A DNA stretch of 64,000 nt from Saprospira grandis DSM 2844 (GCF_000275825.1 NZ_JH719942.1:3264070-3328069), one strand, 5' to 3'; shown: positions 17,752 to 26,480, counted from the stretch's first letter. Program-made: numbers and translations. The notes: generated by a model not told the origin, from the sequence alone.

Positions 17752-18168
17752 ATGGAAAAGAAAATAGATGAATTTGGGCAGCTAGAATTTTGGCTGTTGG
17801 ATAATGGGATTTTAAAAGTAAAGTCAGTTCAAACTCTGGCTAAAACTCAAGAGTTGACCTTCAAAGAGCTGAAACACTCTTTAGCTGTTCAGCAGAAGGT
17901 TTATGAAATGACGGCTAAAAAAGTCCGTATGATAACAGATTTAGGGAGTATGTCTAAGCTAAGTTCAGAGGCTCGACAATATTTAAAAACAGTTGAGGGT
18001 AAAAATGCAACAGCCTGTGTTTTGGGCTATGCGCTTTTGGCGAGTAGTTTATTTAGCCGAATGACTGGGAATATATTGTTGGGCCTCTACCAGCAGAAGT
18101 ATCCTGTAAAGTTGTTTAAAAAGGAGGAAGAAGCGATGAGCTGGCTCCTTAGCCTAGAAGAAAAATAA
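17752..18168 (+). CDS. SpoIIAA/STAS-like small protein, paralogue 4
   Basis: A 138-residue protein starting MEKKIDEFGQLEFWLLDNG, with TDLGSMSKLSSEARQYLKT in the middle, GYALLASSLFSRMTGNILL, and YPVKLFKKEEEAMSWLLSL at the end. Close in sequence to the next gene, indicating a recent tandem duplication. ATG 17752 is chosen from the alignment; it lies 4 nt after the previous stop. Function unknown. Confidence 0.65.
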   Translation: MEKKIDEFGQLEFWLLDNGILKVKSVQTLAKTQELTFKELKHSLAVQQKVYEMTAKKVRMITDLGSMSKLSSEARQYLKTVEGKNATACVLGYALLASSLFSRMTGNILLGLYQQKYPVKLFKKEEEAMSWLLSLEEK

Positions 18169-18169
18169 A

Positions 18170-18580
18170 ATGGCAAAGAAAATAGATGAATTTGGACAGC
18201 TAGAATATTGGCTGTTGGATAATGGAATTTTAGAAATACGAACAGTTGGAGATAAGAATAAAAGCAAAGAGATTTCTTTGGAAGAAATTGTATATGGGGT
18301 AGAAGTTCAGCAACGTCTGCTTGAAGAAGAGCAACAAAAAATTATTCTGCTTGCAGAAATGTCGAGTATGTCTAAATTGAGTAAGTCTGCTAAGGACTTT
18401 TTAAAGACAGAAGAGGGGCGCAAATTAAATGATTTTACACTAGCAAATGCCTTATTAGTGAGCAATGCCTTTAGCCGAATGTTGGGGAATATGCTTGTGG
18501 GGGTTGTGAAAAGTGATTACCCTGTAAGAATTTTTAGTAATAGAGAAGAAGCAATTAAATGGTTGCTCAGTTTCAAATAG
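18170..18580 (+). CDS. SpoIIAA/STAS-like small protein, paralogue 5
   Basis: A 136-residue protein; its start AKKIDEFGQLEYWLLDNGIL is nearly the same as that of the gene 1 nt upstream. It has MSSMSKLSKSAKDFLKTEEG, then ALLVSNAFSRMLGNMLVGV and YPVRIFSNREEAIKWLLSF. The 1-nt spacing indicates tight translational coupling. Function unknown. Confidence 0.65.
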   Translation: MAKKIDEFGQLEYWLLDNGILEIRTVGDKNKSKEISLEEIVYGVEVQQRLLEEEQQKIILLAEMSSMSKLSKSAKDFLKTEEGRKLNDFTLANALLVSNAFSRMLGNMLVGVVKSDYPVRIFSNREEAIKWLLSFK

Positions 18581-18587
18581 GCTTAAA

Positions 18588-19004
18588 ATGGAAAAGAAAA
18601 TAGAGAGCTTCGGCCAATTAGATTTTTGGTTGTTACCTGCGGGCATTTTAGAGGTTCGGTCTGCTGCTGGTTTAGAAAAAAATAGCCCATTAACTTTAGC
18701 AGAAGCGAAAAAAATAGAAGCGGTTCAAGCAGAATATCATAGAGAAAGTGGGCGGTCTATTCGCTTGCTGGTTCGTATAGATAATATGACAAATGCTACT
18801 AAGGAGGTCAATGCTTTCTGGAAAACAGCAGAAAGCAAACTAAATGACCCTGATACTTCGGGTATCGCCTTGCTGGCCAATAATTTGATGACTAAGATGT
18901 TGGGGGCAGTTTCCTTGGCGATTAACCGCCAAGAGTATCCCACTAAGCTTTTTCAAAGCAGAGAAAAGGCCTTAAAATGGCTAGAGAGCTTGGAGGAGCG
19001 TTAA
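18588..19004 (+). CDS. SpoIIAA/STAS-like small protein, paralogue 6
   Basis: A 138-residue protein closing the four-gene tandem. It starts MEKKIESFGQLDFWLLPAGI, has RIDNMTNATKEVNAFWKT in place of the usual SxLSxxAR block, then ALLANNLMTKMLGAVSLAI and YPTKLFQSREKALKWLESL. It ends 2 nt from the stop of a convergent thioredoxin-like gene. Function unknown. Confidence 0.65.
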   Translation: MEKKIESFGQLDFWLLPAGILEVRSAAGLEKNSPLTLAEAKKIEAVQAEYHRESGRSIRLLVRIDNMTNATKEVNAFWKTAESKLNDPDTSGIALLANNLMTKMLGAVSLAINRQEYPTKLFQSREKALKWLESLEER

Positions 19005-19006
19005 GT

Positions 19007-19567
19007 CTACTCGGCCAAAGCCTTCCGAACAGCGGGCTTGAGTTCTCTATAGGTCTGGGTAGCGTCAAAGCTGCTGCTGCCTGTAAAGTATTCAATAACC
19101 GTCCCCTTTTTATCAATGAGAATATTGGAAGGGTAGGCCAGGACCTTATAGTTCTTGGCCACTTCTTTGGCATCAAATAGCAGGGGGTATTTGCTCTTAA
19201 ATGCTTGGCCAAAGGCCTTTGTTTCTTCTAGCCCATCTCTAGAAAGGCCTAAAACGACTAGCCCTTCTGGCCCAAAATCTTCTTGTAGTTGGTTGAGGCT
19301 GGGCACTTCTACTTGGCAGGGTTTACAGTTTTTGAAGGAGAAGCTCAGCAAAACGACTTTACCCGCATAATCACTGAGTTGGACCTTTTTTTTCGCCAAA
19401 TCTTGCAGTTGAAAATTGGCTGCTTTTTGGCCCAAAATGGCCTTTTTTTGATTCTCCAAATACTGAAGATATTCTATTTCTCCTTGCTCCGAGTTATTTT
19501 CGGCAAGGGGTTTTTTTGTGCTACAAGCCAAGCCTGTAAAGAGCAGCGCAAAAATGAGCAGGCGCAT
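19007..19567 (-). CDS. TlpA/ResA-like thioredoxin-fold lipoprotein
   Basis: A 186-residue exported thiol-disulfide protein. The signal ends in a lipobox (LLFTGLACS), so Cys15 is predicted to be lipidated and the domain to sit in the periplasm. The AhpC/TSA-like fold shows NFQLQDLAKKKVQLSDYAGK, the redox site NCKPCQVEVP (CxxC), and the cis-proline region VLAYPSNILIDKKG. Such proteins reduce periplasmic disulfides, for example during cytochrome c maturation; the partner is not known here. The TPR gene upstream ends 2 nt before this start, so the two are co-transcribed. Confidence 0.88.
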   Translation of the reverse strand: MRLLIFALLFTGLACSTKKPLAENNSEQGEIEYLQYLENQKKAILGQKAANFQLQDLAKKKVQLSDYAGKVVLLSFSFKNCKPCQVEVPSLNQLQEDFGPEGLVVLGLSRDGLEETKAFGQAFKSKYPLLFDAKEVAKNYKVLAYPSNILIDKKGTVIEYFTGSSSFDATQTYRELKPAVRKALAE

Positions 19568-19569
19568 AA

Positions 19570-20250
19570 TTAGTTAGATTTAATTTGGCAATATTGAGAT
19601 TGGGCGCGGGCGGCTTTGTCTAAGCCCAAATTTTTGGCTTCTTCTAGGCAGCTGCAGCCCTTTTGGGCCATGCCCAATTGCAAAAGTAGTATTCCTTTAT
19701 AATAGAGCGCTTCGGACCAATTGGGCTGATAGCTCAGGGCCTGTTCATAGGCCATTAGGGCCTGCCGATAAGCCTGTTTTTGCTGCAATAGCAGTCCTTT
19801 TTTTAGCCAAGCTTTGGGGTTGTTGGCCTGCAACTTCAAACTTTTATCCAGCTCCAAATAAGCCGCCTGATTTTGGCCCAATTGCAAGAGGGCCATTGCC
19901 CGATAATAGTAGTAATGCGCCTTGTTATCGACAAAACTAATGGCCGTATCTAGCTGGTTTTTGGCGGCCTCAAATTCCTCCAATTCCAAATAACAAAGGG
20001 CCTTATAATAAAACAAAATATCGCTCAATTGCCCTTCTTCATTGGCTTGCATGGCTTGCTCCAAGGCCAAAATAGCCTGCCGATACCGCTGCCCATCAAA
20101 TTGAGCAATGGCCGTTTGCAAAAAAGCCTCGGCCTTGGGTTGTAGCTGCAGCTCCTGAAGTGCAGGAAAGTTTTTTTGGCCCAAAAGGCTGCCAAAGCTA
20201 GCGAAAAAAAGGCCTAAAAAAAGACCGTATCGATAAAAAAAAGATAACAT
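19570..20250 (-). CDS. Exported tetratricopeptide-repeat protein
   Basis: A 226-residue protein with a signal peptide (residues 1-24, LFLGLFFASFGSLLGQ) followed by about five TPR units: FDGQRYRQAILALEQAM, ALCYLELEEFEAAKNQL, AMALLQLGQNQAAYLELDKS, GLLLQQKQAYRQALMAYEQA and GILLLQLGMAQKGCSCLEEA. TPR arrays bind other proteins; no catalytic part. It is upstream of the TlpA-like lipoprotein by 2 nt, so a shared periplasmic role is plausible. Repeat element 7 lies directly upstream of its start. Confidence 0.85.
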   Translation of the reverse strand: MLSFFYRYGLFLGLFFASFGSLLGQKNFPALQELQLQPKAEAFLQTAIAQFDGQRYRQAILALEQAMQANEEGQLSDILFYYKALCYLELEEFEAAKNQLDTAISFVDNKAHYYYYRAMALLQLGQNQAAYLELDKSLKLQANNPKAWLKKGLLLQQKQAYRQALMAYEQALSYQPNWSEALYYKGILLLQLGMAQKGCSCLEEAKNLGLDKAARAQSQYCQIKSN

Positions 20251-20287
20251 TTTGGTATAGTGATTTGGTAAATACTGCTGTTTTTTT

Positions 20288-20412
20288 GGGGCTGCCCCTC
20301 GCCTTTGGCTCGGGTCGGGCTGTGTCAGGGCTCGCAGGTCTGCTCGGCCCTTCGTTTTTCGCTACGCTCAAAACTCGGTCTGGCCTTCGGCCACCCTTAT
20401 CCATCCCTCAGC
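20288..20412 (+). repeat. Palindromic mosaic element 7 (long A/T-tipped variable stem)
   Basis: Plus orientation, GGGGCTGCCCC head, tail CATCCCTCAGCC. The variable stem is of the second class: GTTTTtcgctacgctcAAAAC. Next stem GGCC-ttc-GGCC. It is placed upstream of the TPR gene, antisense to it. Confidence 0.85.
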
Positions 20413-20592
20413 CAGATTTAATCGCGCTGCTTTGACTGACCATGGTTTGCTATGAATTTTCTGCTAGGCCAGCTATTGCTGCGGGCCTTCGGCCCTTTAA
20501 GAGCGGTATTGCTGCGCAATGTTTTATATATGAAGGGGAGAAGCCCTCATAAATTAAACAGCCGAAGAAAAGGGCCAAAAGAAAGAACAAAA

Positions 20593-20737
20593 GATGAGCG
20601 GCCCAGCGCTGCGGAGCGGGTGCGGCGAAGCCGCAGACCAAAGGCAGGCGTAGCCTGCCTGCAGGGCCGAGCAGACTTGCGAGCCCCGCAGCATAGCGGC
20701 GGCCAGCTAGGCTTTGCCTAGCTGGCCGCGGGCCCCA
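20593..20737 (-). repeat. Palindromic mosaic element 8
   Basis: Minus orientation. Stems: TGCGGC-gaa-GCCGCA, variable stem AGGCAGGC-gta-GCCTGCCT, core GGGCCGAGCAGACTTGCGAG, and a long terminal hairpin GGCCAGCTAGGC-ttt-GCCTAGCTGGCC. The head reads GCGGGCCCC. Elements 7 and 8 lie 180 bp apart in opposite orientation in the 509-bp gap between the TPR gene and the response regulator. Confidence 0.85.
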
Positions 20738-20759
20738 AAGCAAAAACTGCTCCTAGCCA

Positions 20760-21419
20760 CTATTCATTATCCAAAATCTGATTATTGAGCGCAAAAACGA
20801 CCAGACCCGCCACATTTTTGGCCCCTGTTTTTTCGAGTAAATTGCGTTTGTGGGCATCTACTGTGCGTTTAGAAATATAGAGCTCATCGGCAATTTCCTG
20901 ATTAGAATACTCCTTGATAATTAGGGCCAAAACCTCTTTTTCTCTAGAGGTGAGCGGGGCGAGGGGATCAAAGCGAGAGCGTTTTTTTCGGTTGGCGGTG
21001 CCCAGGTTATTCATAACAATTTGAGTCACCTCGGCGCTATAAAAATTTTGGCCTTGATAGACCGCTCTGATGCCTTGCTTAATTTCTTGTTCGGTAGCGG
21101 TTTTGAGCAAATAGCCCTTAGCTCCTGCCTTAATCATCTCTTTAATATGTTGGTTTTCGGCCAGCATACTGAGGGCCAAAACATTGAGCTGGGGGAGTTC
21201 TTGGCTAAGGATTTGGGTGCAGCTGATGCCATCCATGCCATCCATATTGATATCCATCAGGACCACATCTGCGGTGGTTTCCTTCAGTTTTAGGATAGCT
21301 TCTTGGCCATCGGCTGCTTCGCCAACGATTTCGAAATCTTGGGCCTCTTCTAGGTGGGCCTTTATGCCATCGCGAATGAGTTTGTGGTCGTCTACGAGGA
21401 AAACTTTAATTTTTTGCAT
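20760..21419 (-). CDS. NarL/FixJ-type response regulator
   Basis: A 219-residue two-component response regulator. The receiver domain has the acidic pocket DD at residues 10-11, phospho-acceptor Asp56 in VVLMDINMDGMDG, the Ser of LALSM and Lys in KGYLLKT. The C-terminal LuxR-type HTH is seen in LTSREKEVLALIIKEYSNQE and ELYISKRTVDAHKRNLLEK. It starts 12 nt after the stop of the PAS histidine kinase and is certainly its partner. The family binds DNA as a dimer after phosphorylation; targets are not visible here. Confidence 0.95.
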   Translation of the reverse strand: MQKIKVFLVDDHKLIRDGIKAHLEEAQDFEIVGEAADGQEAILKLKETTADVVLMDINMDGMDGISCTQILSQELPQLNVLALSMLAENQHIKEMIKAGAKGYLLKTATEQEIKQGIRAVYQGQNFYSAEVTQIVMNNLGTANRKKRSRFDPLAPLTSREKEVLALIIKEYSNQEIADELYISKRTVDAHKRNLLEKTGAKNVAGLVVFALNNQILDNE

Positions 21420-21431
21420 AGTAGTGAAGCT

Positions 21432-24400
21432 TTATAGGGGGATTTCAACCATAATAACAGTGCCTTGTTGGGGCCGGCTTTCAATGGTGAGCGTTCCCGA
21501 AATCGAATTACTTCGGTTGCGCATACTATTGAGGCCAAACTGTTGTTTGCCTAGCTTTTCTTGGGCATCAAAGCCTTTGCCATCATCTTCAATGATGAGC
21601 ATAATGACATCGGGATAATGCATGAGTTGAATGCTCACTTGCTGGGCTTGGGCATGTTTTAGGATATTAGTAATGGCCTCCTGAGTAATTCGGAAGAGGG
21701 CCAACTCTACCTTTTGGGGAAGCCGTTTGTTTTGTAAATTGTCATAGAATATAAATTCTATGTGTTCTAGTTTTTGGTAGCCTTCGAGCATAGATTGCAC
21801 GGCCAGCACATAGCCATAATCATTGATGGCTTTGGGCATGAGGTTATGAGAAATATTTCGGCCTTCGGTAATGGCATCTTGGAGAAACTGCAGGGCTTTA
21901 TCTAGCTTTTGCTGATTGCGTTCGGCTAGTTTTCCACGGTCTTTTTTTAGGCCTTCCAGATTGAGAGAAATAGCCATCAGGAGTTGTCCGAGGCTATCGT
22001 GTAGCTCTTTGGCAATTCGGGCTCGTTCTCGGTCTTCGGTGGCTAGAATAGCGGCTACGGTTTCTTCCTCGCTCTGTTTTTTTTCAATCAGAAAGGCAAT
22101 TTGGGCGGCTACGGCCTCAATGAGTTGCAGTTCTGTTTTTAGAAAGGGGTCGGCCCCTTGATTTTTGAGTTGGTTTTCTTTGTAGGCGAGGCGCAAAATG
22201 CCTTTTTCGCCATTTTTGAGTGGAATACTGGCGCTAAGTTGATAGATACTCTCTTCTGGAAAACCATCGGTCTGCCATTTTTTATTGCCCAATTGGATTT
22301 GGGCTTGGCAGAGTTCAGGGAACTGCCAGCTTGGTGGAATAAGCTTTAGGGCTTTTTCGATCAGCTCTTCTAGGTTGGCAAACTCATGTGCGGCCAAGCG
22401 AGAGAGGTCTAGAATACAACGCAACTGCTCATTACTCTCCGAGAGGTCGTAGTAGAGTTCTTCAATGCGTTGTTCATAGCGAATTCGGTCGCTAATATCT
22501 CGAATAATCAGGTAGCGGAGCCCGGGCCTTAAAACGCCCTGAGTGCCACTTTCCCAAACCTCGGCCATAAAAGAGCTGCCATCGCTCCGGTAGAGCAGCG
22601 TACGGTCTAATTTAACTGTATCGCTTTGTTCTAAGGCGGCTTGCAAACTTCGGCCACCTAGCTGGGCAATTTTGCGAATATTTTGGCCGGTTAGTTCTTG
22701 CTCGCTCCAGCCAAAGAGGCTGCAAGCCGCATGATTAACCTCCTGAATTTGCCCATCTTTATAGATAATAACTGCCTCTCGGCTGGCATTGGATAAACGT
22801 TTATACTTTTCTGTACTTTCTTGTAGTAAACGCTGATTTTCCAAGCTTTCACTCATGTCTCGGATGAGCAAATAGCAAAGGTTGCTATCGTCTAGTTTGC
22901 GATGATGTAGCTGGGCGGGAAACAGCTGCTTGTTTTTGTGTTGGAGGACCACATCCTTCCGGAAGATAGCTTGTTTTTGGGCTTGTTGTTGTAGCATTGG
23001 CAGCTGCTCTTTATCATTAAATAGCAACTGAATGTTTTTTCCAATGACTTCTTTTTCTTCATAGCCGAGCATGCTACAAAAGGCGCGATTCACCTCTCGA
23101 ATGACGCTTTTTTCTAAAATCATTACGCCCTCAAAGCTAGCATCGGCTAGGTTTTTATATTTGTTTCGGCTTTCTTCTAAGGCCTGTTTGGCTTCTTCTG
23201 CCTGTGTAATATCTCGGATAATCACATAGCGGAGCTTTTGCTCTTTGTTGTACATAATCCGCTCCTCAAAATCGACCATAAATTTGCTGCCATCCTTTTT
23301 GGTCATTAGGGAGCGGCCAATAATTTCCCTATCGCTTTGATAGAATTGACGGATCTCTCTACGGCTAAATTGCTTATTCTGAAAGTTAAAGGTGATCATG
23401 AGATCAAAGGTTTCGGCCCCAATGAGCTCCGACTCCCTAAAGCCCGTAAATTCACAAAAAGCTCTATTGACCTCCCGAATAATTCCATTTTCATGAATCA
23501 AAATGAGCTCTTTGGTGGCATCAGATAAGCGTTTGTACCGCTGCTCGCTGGCCTTGAGCATTTGTTCTGACAAATGCTCTTTGGTAATGTCTCGAATAAT
23601 GACGTAGCGATAGGACTTTTGGTCCAGCTTGATCTGACTCCCCCGAACAGAAACATACATAAGCTGCCCCGACTTCTTATGCCGAGTTTTGACAATCGCC
23701 TGCCGCTCTATGTCTGCATTTTGTTTGTTCTCTCTCAGAAAGGTCAAGATCTGAGGTACTGAATCTTCATGGACTAGGGCCGAAATAGGCAGGCCCGAAA
23801 TCTCATCCTCATCAATGCCCGAAATTTCTCTGGCTCGGCTGTTCATTTCCAAAACCATCCCTTCTTCATGAATGACAATGCCCTCTTCGGTGGCCACCGA
23901 AAAGGTATTGTATCGCTGCTGTACTTCCTCTAAAGCCAGACTACAGTTCTTTTCCTTGCTTTTATCCAGCAAATAGATGTATTGGGCCTCGGCTTTTAGA
24001 CAGAAGTAGCCCCATTCCCCATTTTTCTTTTGTAGTTCTAACTCAAAGGCTTCGGCAGACTCTTCTTTTTGCAACCGCCGCCAAAGGTAGTTGAGCAAAT
24101 CGGCTTGTTGCCTAGAGACTAAGAGCTCTCTAAGATCTTGCCCAACTACTTCTTCTTGGCTCCAACCCATCACTTCCTCAAATCGAGGGTTGATGGTTTG
24201 TACTTCATAGTGGTTGTGCTGAATCAATAGCTCTCGACTGCCCTCAAAGAGCTCGGCTCCCTTGGGTTTTTTATCTAAGGGAATAAGAATGCTCTGAATG
24301 TAGCCCTCTTTTTGGCTAATCAACAGCTGTTCTTGCATCCACAACTGCTTTTCTTGGGCTACAGTAGCCTGAAAATAAAGCTCTAGGCGGCTTTCGCTCC

Positions 24401-24593
24401 GCTTTATGGCCTGCCGCAATTGCTCTTTGTACCAGAGTCGGTCTCGAACAGTGAGTAGCTCCCAAAAACTACAGCCTATAGCCTGTTCCAAATCATTCTC
24501 TGGCCCATGCCAATCTATAATTGTAGCCGCTTCATCTAAGCTGCGTTTACAATAGATAAGGCCAATGCTATTCATAAAGTGTAGTCGATCCAT
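21432..24593 (-). CDS. Six-PAS sensor histidine kinase, HisKA_3 type
   Basis: A 1053-residue cytosolic sensor kinase with no transmembrane helix. About six PAS/PAC units run from the N-terminus to residue 720; the last four end in near-identical PAC strands (RYVIIRDIT, RYVIIRDIT, CYLLIRDMS, RYLIIRDIS), showing internal duplication. A GAF-like region follows (about 750-880), then the HisKA_3 dimerisation helix with phospho-accepting His in ERARIAKELHDSLGQ, and the HATPase domain with EAITNILKHA (N box) and IIEDDGKGFD. Signals could be redox or ligand sensed by PAS; no haem or flavin motif is certain. The cognate NarL-type regulator follows. ATG 24593 is used; ATG 24575 (MNSIG) is equally possible. 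Confidence 0.93.
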   Translation of the reverse strand: MDRLHFMNSIGLIYCKRSLDEAATIIDWHGPENDLEQAIGCSFWELLTVRDRLWYKEQLRQAIKRSESRLELYFQATVAQEKQLWMQEQLLISQKEGYIQSILIPLDKKPKGAELFEGSRELLIQHNHYEVQTINPRFEEVMGWSQEEVVGQDLRELLVSRQQADLLNYLWRRLQKEESAEAFELELQKKNGEWGYFCLKAEAQYIYLLDKSKEKNCSLALEEVQQRYNTFSVATEEGIVIHEEGMVLEMNSRAREISGIDEDEISGLPISALVHEDSVPQILTFLRENKQNADIERQAIVKTRHKKSGQLMYVSVRGSQIKLDQKSYRYVIIRDITKEHLSEQMLKASEQRYKRLSDATKELILIHENGIIREVNRAFCEFTGFRESELIGAETFDLMITFNFQNKQFSRREIRQFYQSDREIIGRSLMTKKDGSKFMVDFEERIMYNKEQKLRYVIIRDITQAEEAKQALEESRNKYKNLADASFEGVMILEKSVIREVNRAFCSMLGYEEKEVIGKNIQLLFNDKEQLPMLQQQAQKQAIFRKDVVLQHKNKQLFPAQLHHRKLDDSNLCYLLIRDMSESLENQRLLQESTEKYKRLSNASREAVIIYKDGQIQEVNHAACSLFGWSEQELTGQNIRKIAQLGGRSLQAALEQSDTVKLDRTLLYRSDGSSFMAEVWESGTQGVLRPGLRYLIIRDISDRIRYEQRIEELYYDLSESNEQLRCILDLSRLAAHEFANLEELIEKALKLIPPSWQFPELCQAQIQLGNKKWQTDGFPEESIYQLSASIPLKNGEKGILRLAYKENQLKNQGADPFLKTELQLIEAVAAQIAFLIEKKQSEEETVAAILATEDRERARIAKELHDSLGQLLMAISLNLEGLKKDRGKLAERNQQKLDKALQFLQDAITEGRNISHNLMPKAINDYGYVLAVQSMLEGYQKLEHIEFIFYDNLQNKRLPQKVELALFRITQEAITNILKHAQAQQVSIQLMHYPDVIMLIIEDDGKGFDAQEKLGKQQFGLNSMRNRSNSISGTLTIESRPQQGTVIMVEIPL

Positions 24594-24643
24594 TGCAGTC
24601 TAATGCTTAAAAGGTAGGGGCTGCCTTGAGCAGCCCCAAAAAA

Positions 24644-25597
24644 CTATTCGCCAAAAAAGTCAATAAAGGCATCAGCGATTTCTAAACCAATATAACGCTG
24701 TGCCTCTAGGGTAGAGGCCCCAATATGAGGGGTTGCAGAAATAAGTGGATGCTGCAAAATAGCCGCAGAAGGGCTGGGCTCATGGTCAAATACATCTAGG
24801 GCCGCACCAGCCAATTGCCCACTGTCCAATGCTGCTAATAAATCAGCCTCAGAAATTACACCCCCTCTAGAGGTATTGATAATACAAGCCCCTTTTTTCA
24901 TCTGCTCCATTTCTTTGGCCGTAATGAGGTCCTTTCCACTAGGCACATGAATAGAGATGAAATCACTCTCTTCTAACAATTGCTCCATCGGAACAGTCTG
25001 TAACTCTACCGCCAAACTGGCATTTTCTACAGCAGGAGGCTGAATGTAAACCTTAACCTTGCGCTCTTCCAAATCAGTGGCCAGCACTTCCATGCCTATC
25101 CCCATAGCCAAACGAGCCAATTCTTGCCCAATTCGACCAAAACCAATGATGCCCAATTTACGGCCACTCACTTGCAAGCCCTTAGCATAACGCTTCTTGA
25201 GCTGCTTGAACTCGCTGTTGCCCGTTTCTGGCATCGAGCGATTGGCCTGATACAAATAACGCGACAAACTGAAAATTTGCCCCAATACCAATTCCGCTAC
25301 CGCCAAAGAAGAAGCCCTAGGCGTATTGATGACCTTAATGCCCTTCTCCCGAGCATAAGCAACGTCAATGTTGTCTAAACCCACTCCCGCACGAGCAATC
25401 ATCTTTAATCGAGGACAAGCATCTATCAACTCTTTGCGCACTTTGGTCGCCGATCGAACAATGATCGCATCATAGTCCTGTAACTTTTCCATTAAGTCTT
25501 CCTGAGGAATCTTGTTGGTGTCTACCTCGTAATTGGCCTCCTCCAACAAAAGTTGGCCGTCGGGATGTATGCCATCATTGGCTAAAATTCGGATCAT
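24644..25597 (-). CDS. serA: D-3-phosphoglycerate dehydrogenase (D-2-hydroxyacid dehydrogenase)
   Basis: A 317-residue NAD-dependent D-2-hydroxyacid dehydrogenase, most likely phosphoglycerate dehydrogenase of serine synthesis. Seen are ARAGVGLDNID, the Rossmann loop GFGRIGQELA, catalytic Arg in INTSRGGVISE, Glu in DVFDHEP, and His in PHIGAST. It is the short form without an ACT regulatory domain, so no serine feedback is expected. Another D-hydroxyacid substrate cannot be excluded. ATG 25597 (MIRILANDG) is chosen over TTG 25615. Upstream of the PAS kinase in the same direction with about 50 nt holding a stem-loop, so it is not necessarily co-transcribed. Confidence 0.88.
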   Translation of the reverse strand: MIRILANDGIHPDGQLLLEEANYEVDTNKIPQEDLMEKLQDYDAIIVRSATKVRKELIDACPRLKMIARAGVGLDNIDVAYAREKGIKVINTPRASSLAVAELVLGQIFSLSRYLYQANRSMPETGNSEFKQLKKRYAKGLQVSGRKLGIIGFGRIGQELARLAMGIGMEVLATDLEERKVKVYIQPPAVENASLAVELQTVPMEQLLEESDFISIHVPSGKDLITAKEMEQMKKGACIINTSRGGVISEADLLAALDSGQLAGAALDVFDHEPSPSAAILQHPLISATPHIGASTLEAQRYIGLEIADAFIDFFGE

Positions 25598-25733
25598 TTT
25601 TTCTGAAGTTTGCAAGGCAAAAAAATAGTTCTAAGGGCCCATTCGGTCCCCTTTAAAGATATAAATTATTCATAGGCTAGCTAAGCTTGCTCTCCTTTTT
25701 TTTAAGGAAGTCGGCTTATCCAATTGGCCCTCA

Positions 25734-25776
25734 AAGAAAAAGCTCTCAATAAGGAGCCTGTCCCCATTGAGAGCCT
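25734..25776 (-). terminator. Intrinsic terminator of the lipoprotein/NFU operon
   Basis: Minus-strand 9-bp stem GCTCTCAAT/ATTGAGAGC enclosing a 14-nt loop, then TTTTTC. It lies 20 nt after the stop of the lipoprotein gene. Confidence 0.75.
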
Positions 25777-25795
25777 GTCTAGTTCTTCCTATTAG

Positions 25796-26464
25796 CTAAC
25801 GCAAAGGAAATAACTCATCCGCAGAAATCCAGCCCTTGGCCGCTTGATTCATCTCCGCAATCTGCAATAAGCCGTTCTCCTCAGCTAAAACCAAAACAAC
25901 CGAGAACTTCTCTAGCTGCCCCTTAGCTTCCGATTTTTGAGCATCACCGTATAGCTTGGCATCCTGACTCAATACACCCACACGCAAATAACCCGCTGGC
26001 TGAGACAAAAATAACTTCTCCCCCTCGCCATACAAACTAGGGTCGCACTGCCCGCCCGGATTAGCCGCCAGCTTTAAGGTTACAGCCTGCTCTTCTTGCT
26101 TCAAGCTACCTTCTACTACCTCTTCACTGCCCGGAAAATAGGCCTTGACCGCCACTTCTTTGCCCGCTTCCACTAACCGCCCCTCCAAAAAGAAGCTGCA
26201 GCCATTGCCAGAACCCAAAGGCATGTCGTAGTATCCCGTCAATTGATTGCCCTGAAATCCTAAAACTAAACTGCCGTATTCTCCAGTCGGAAAACTAAGC
26301 TTGACTTCAGGAGCCACTTCTTTTGCTTCCTCCTGAGGCGCCGCCGCTGTCGATTCTTCTACCTTAGATTCATCTTGCTGCTCCGCTTTAGGAGCCGATT
26401 CTTTACAGGCCGCTAGACTCACTAGCAATAGGACCAAAAGGGCCCAGTTCTTCAATATGTTCAT
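25796..26464 (-). CDS. Lipoprotein with C-terminal SH3-like region
   Basis: A 222-residue predicted lipoprotein: signal peptide with lipobox VSLAACKE (Cys about residue 20), then a low-complexity E/A/P/K-rich linker to residue 52, a beta-rich middle (FPTGEYGSLVLGFQGNQLTG, cysteines at GNGCSFF and GGQCDPS), and a C-terminal bacterial SH3-like stretch (YLRVGVLSQDAKLYGDAQ ... NQAAKGWISADELF). It likely sits in the periplasm or outer membrane; binding to peptidoglycan is possible for SH3-like domains but unproven. It follows the NFU-type gene by 16 nt and shares its transcript. Confidence 0.8.
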   Translation of the reverse strand: MNILKNWALLVLLLVSLAACKESAPKAEQQDESKVEESTAAAPQEEAKEVAPEVKLSFPTGEYGSLVLGFQGNQLTGYYDMPLGSGNGCSFFLEGRLVEAGKEVAVKAYFPGSEEVVEGSLKQEEQAVTLKLAANPGGQCDPSLYGEGEKLFLSQPAGYLRVGVLSQDAKLYGDAQKSEAKGQLEKFSVVLVLAEENGLLQIAEMNQAAKGWISADELFPLR

Positions 26465-26480
26465 GCGTTTCTATCTTTGT

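Noticed and set aside
24605-24640. Terminator between serA and the PAS kinase
   Set aside because: A GGGGCTGC-GCAGCCCC stem is present, but no T run follows on either strand in the right place; it may be a solo palindrome of the mosaic family.
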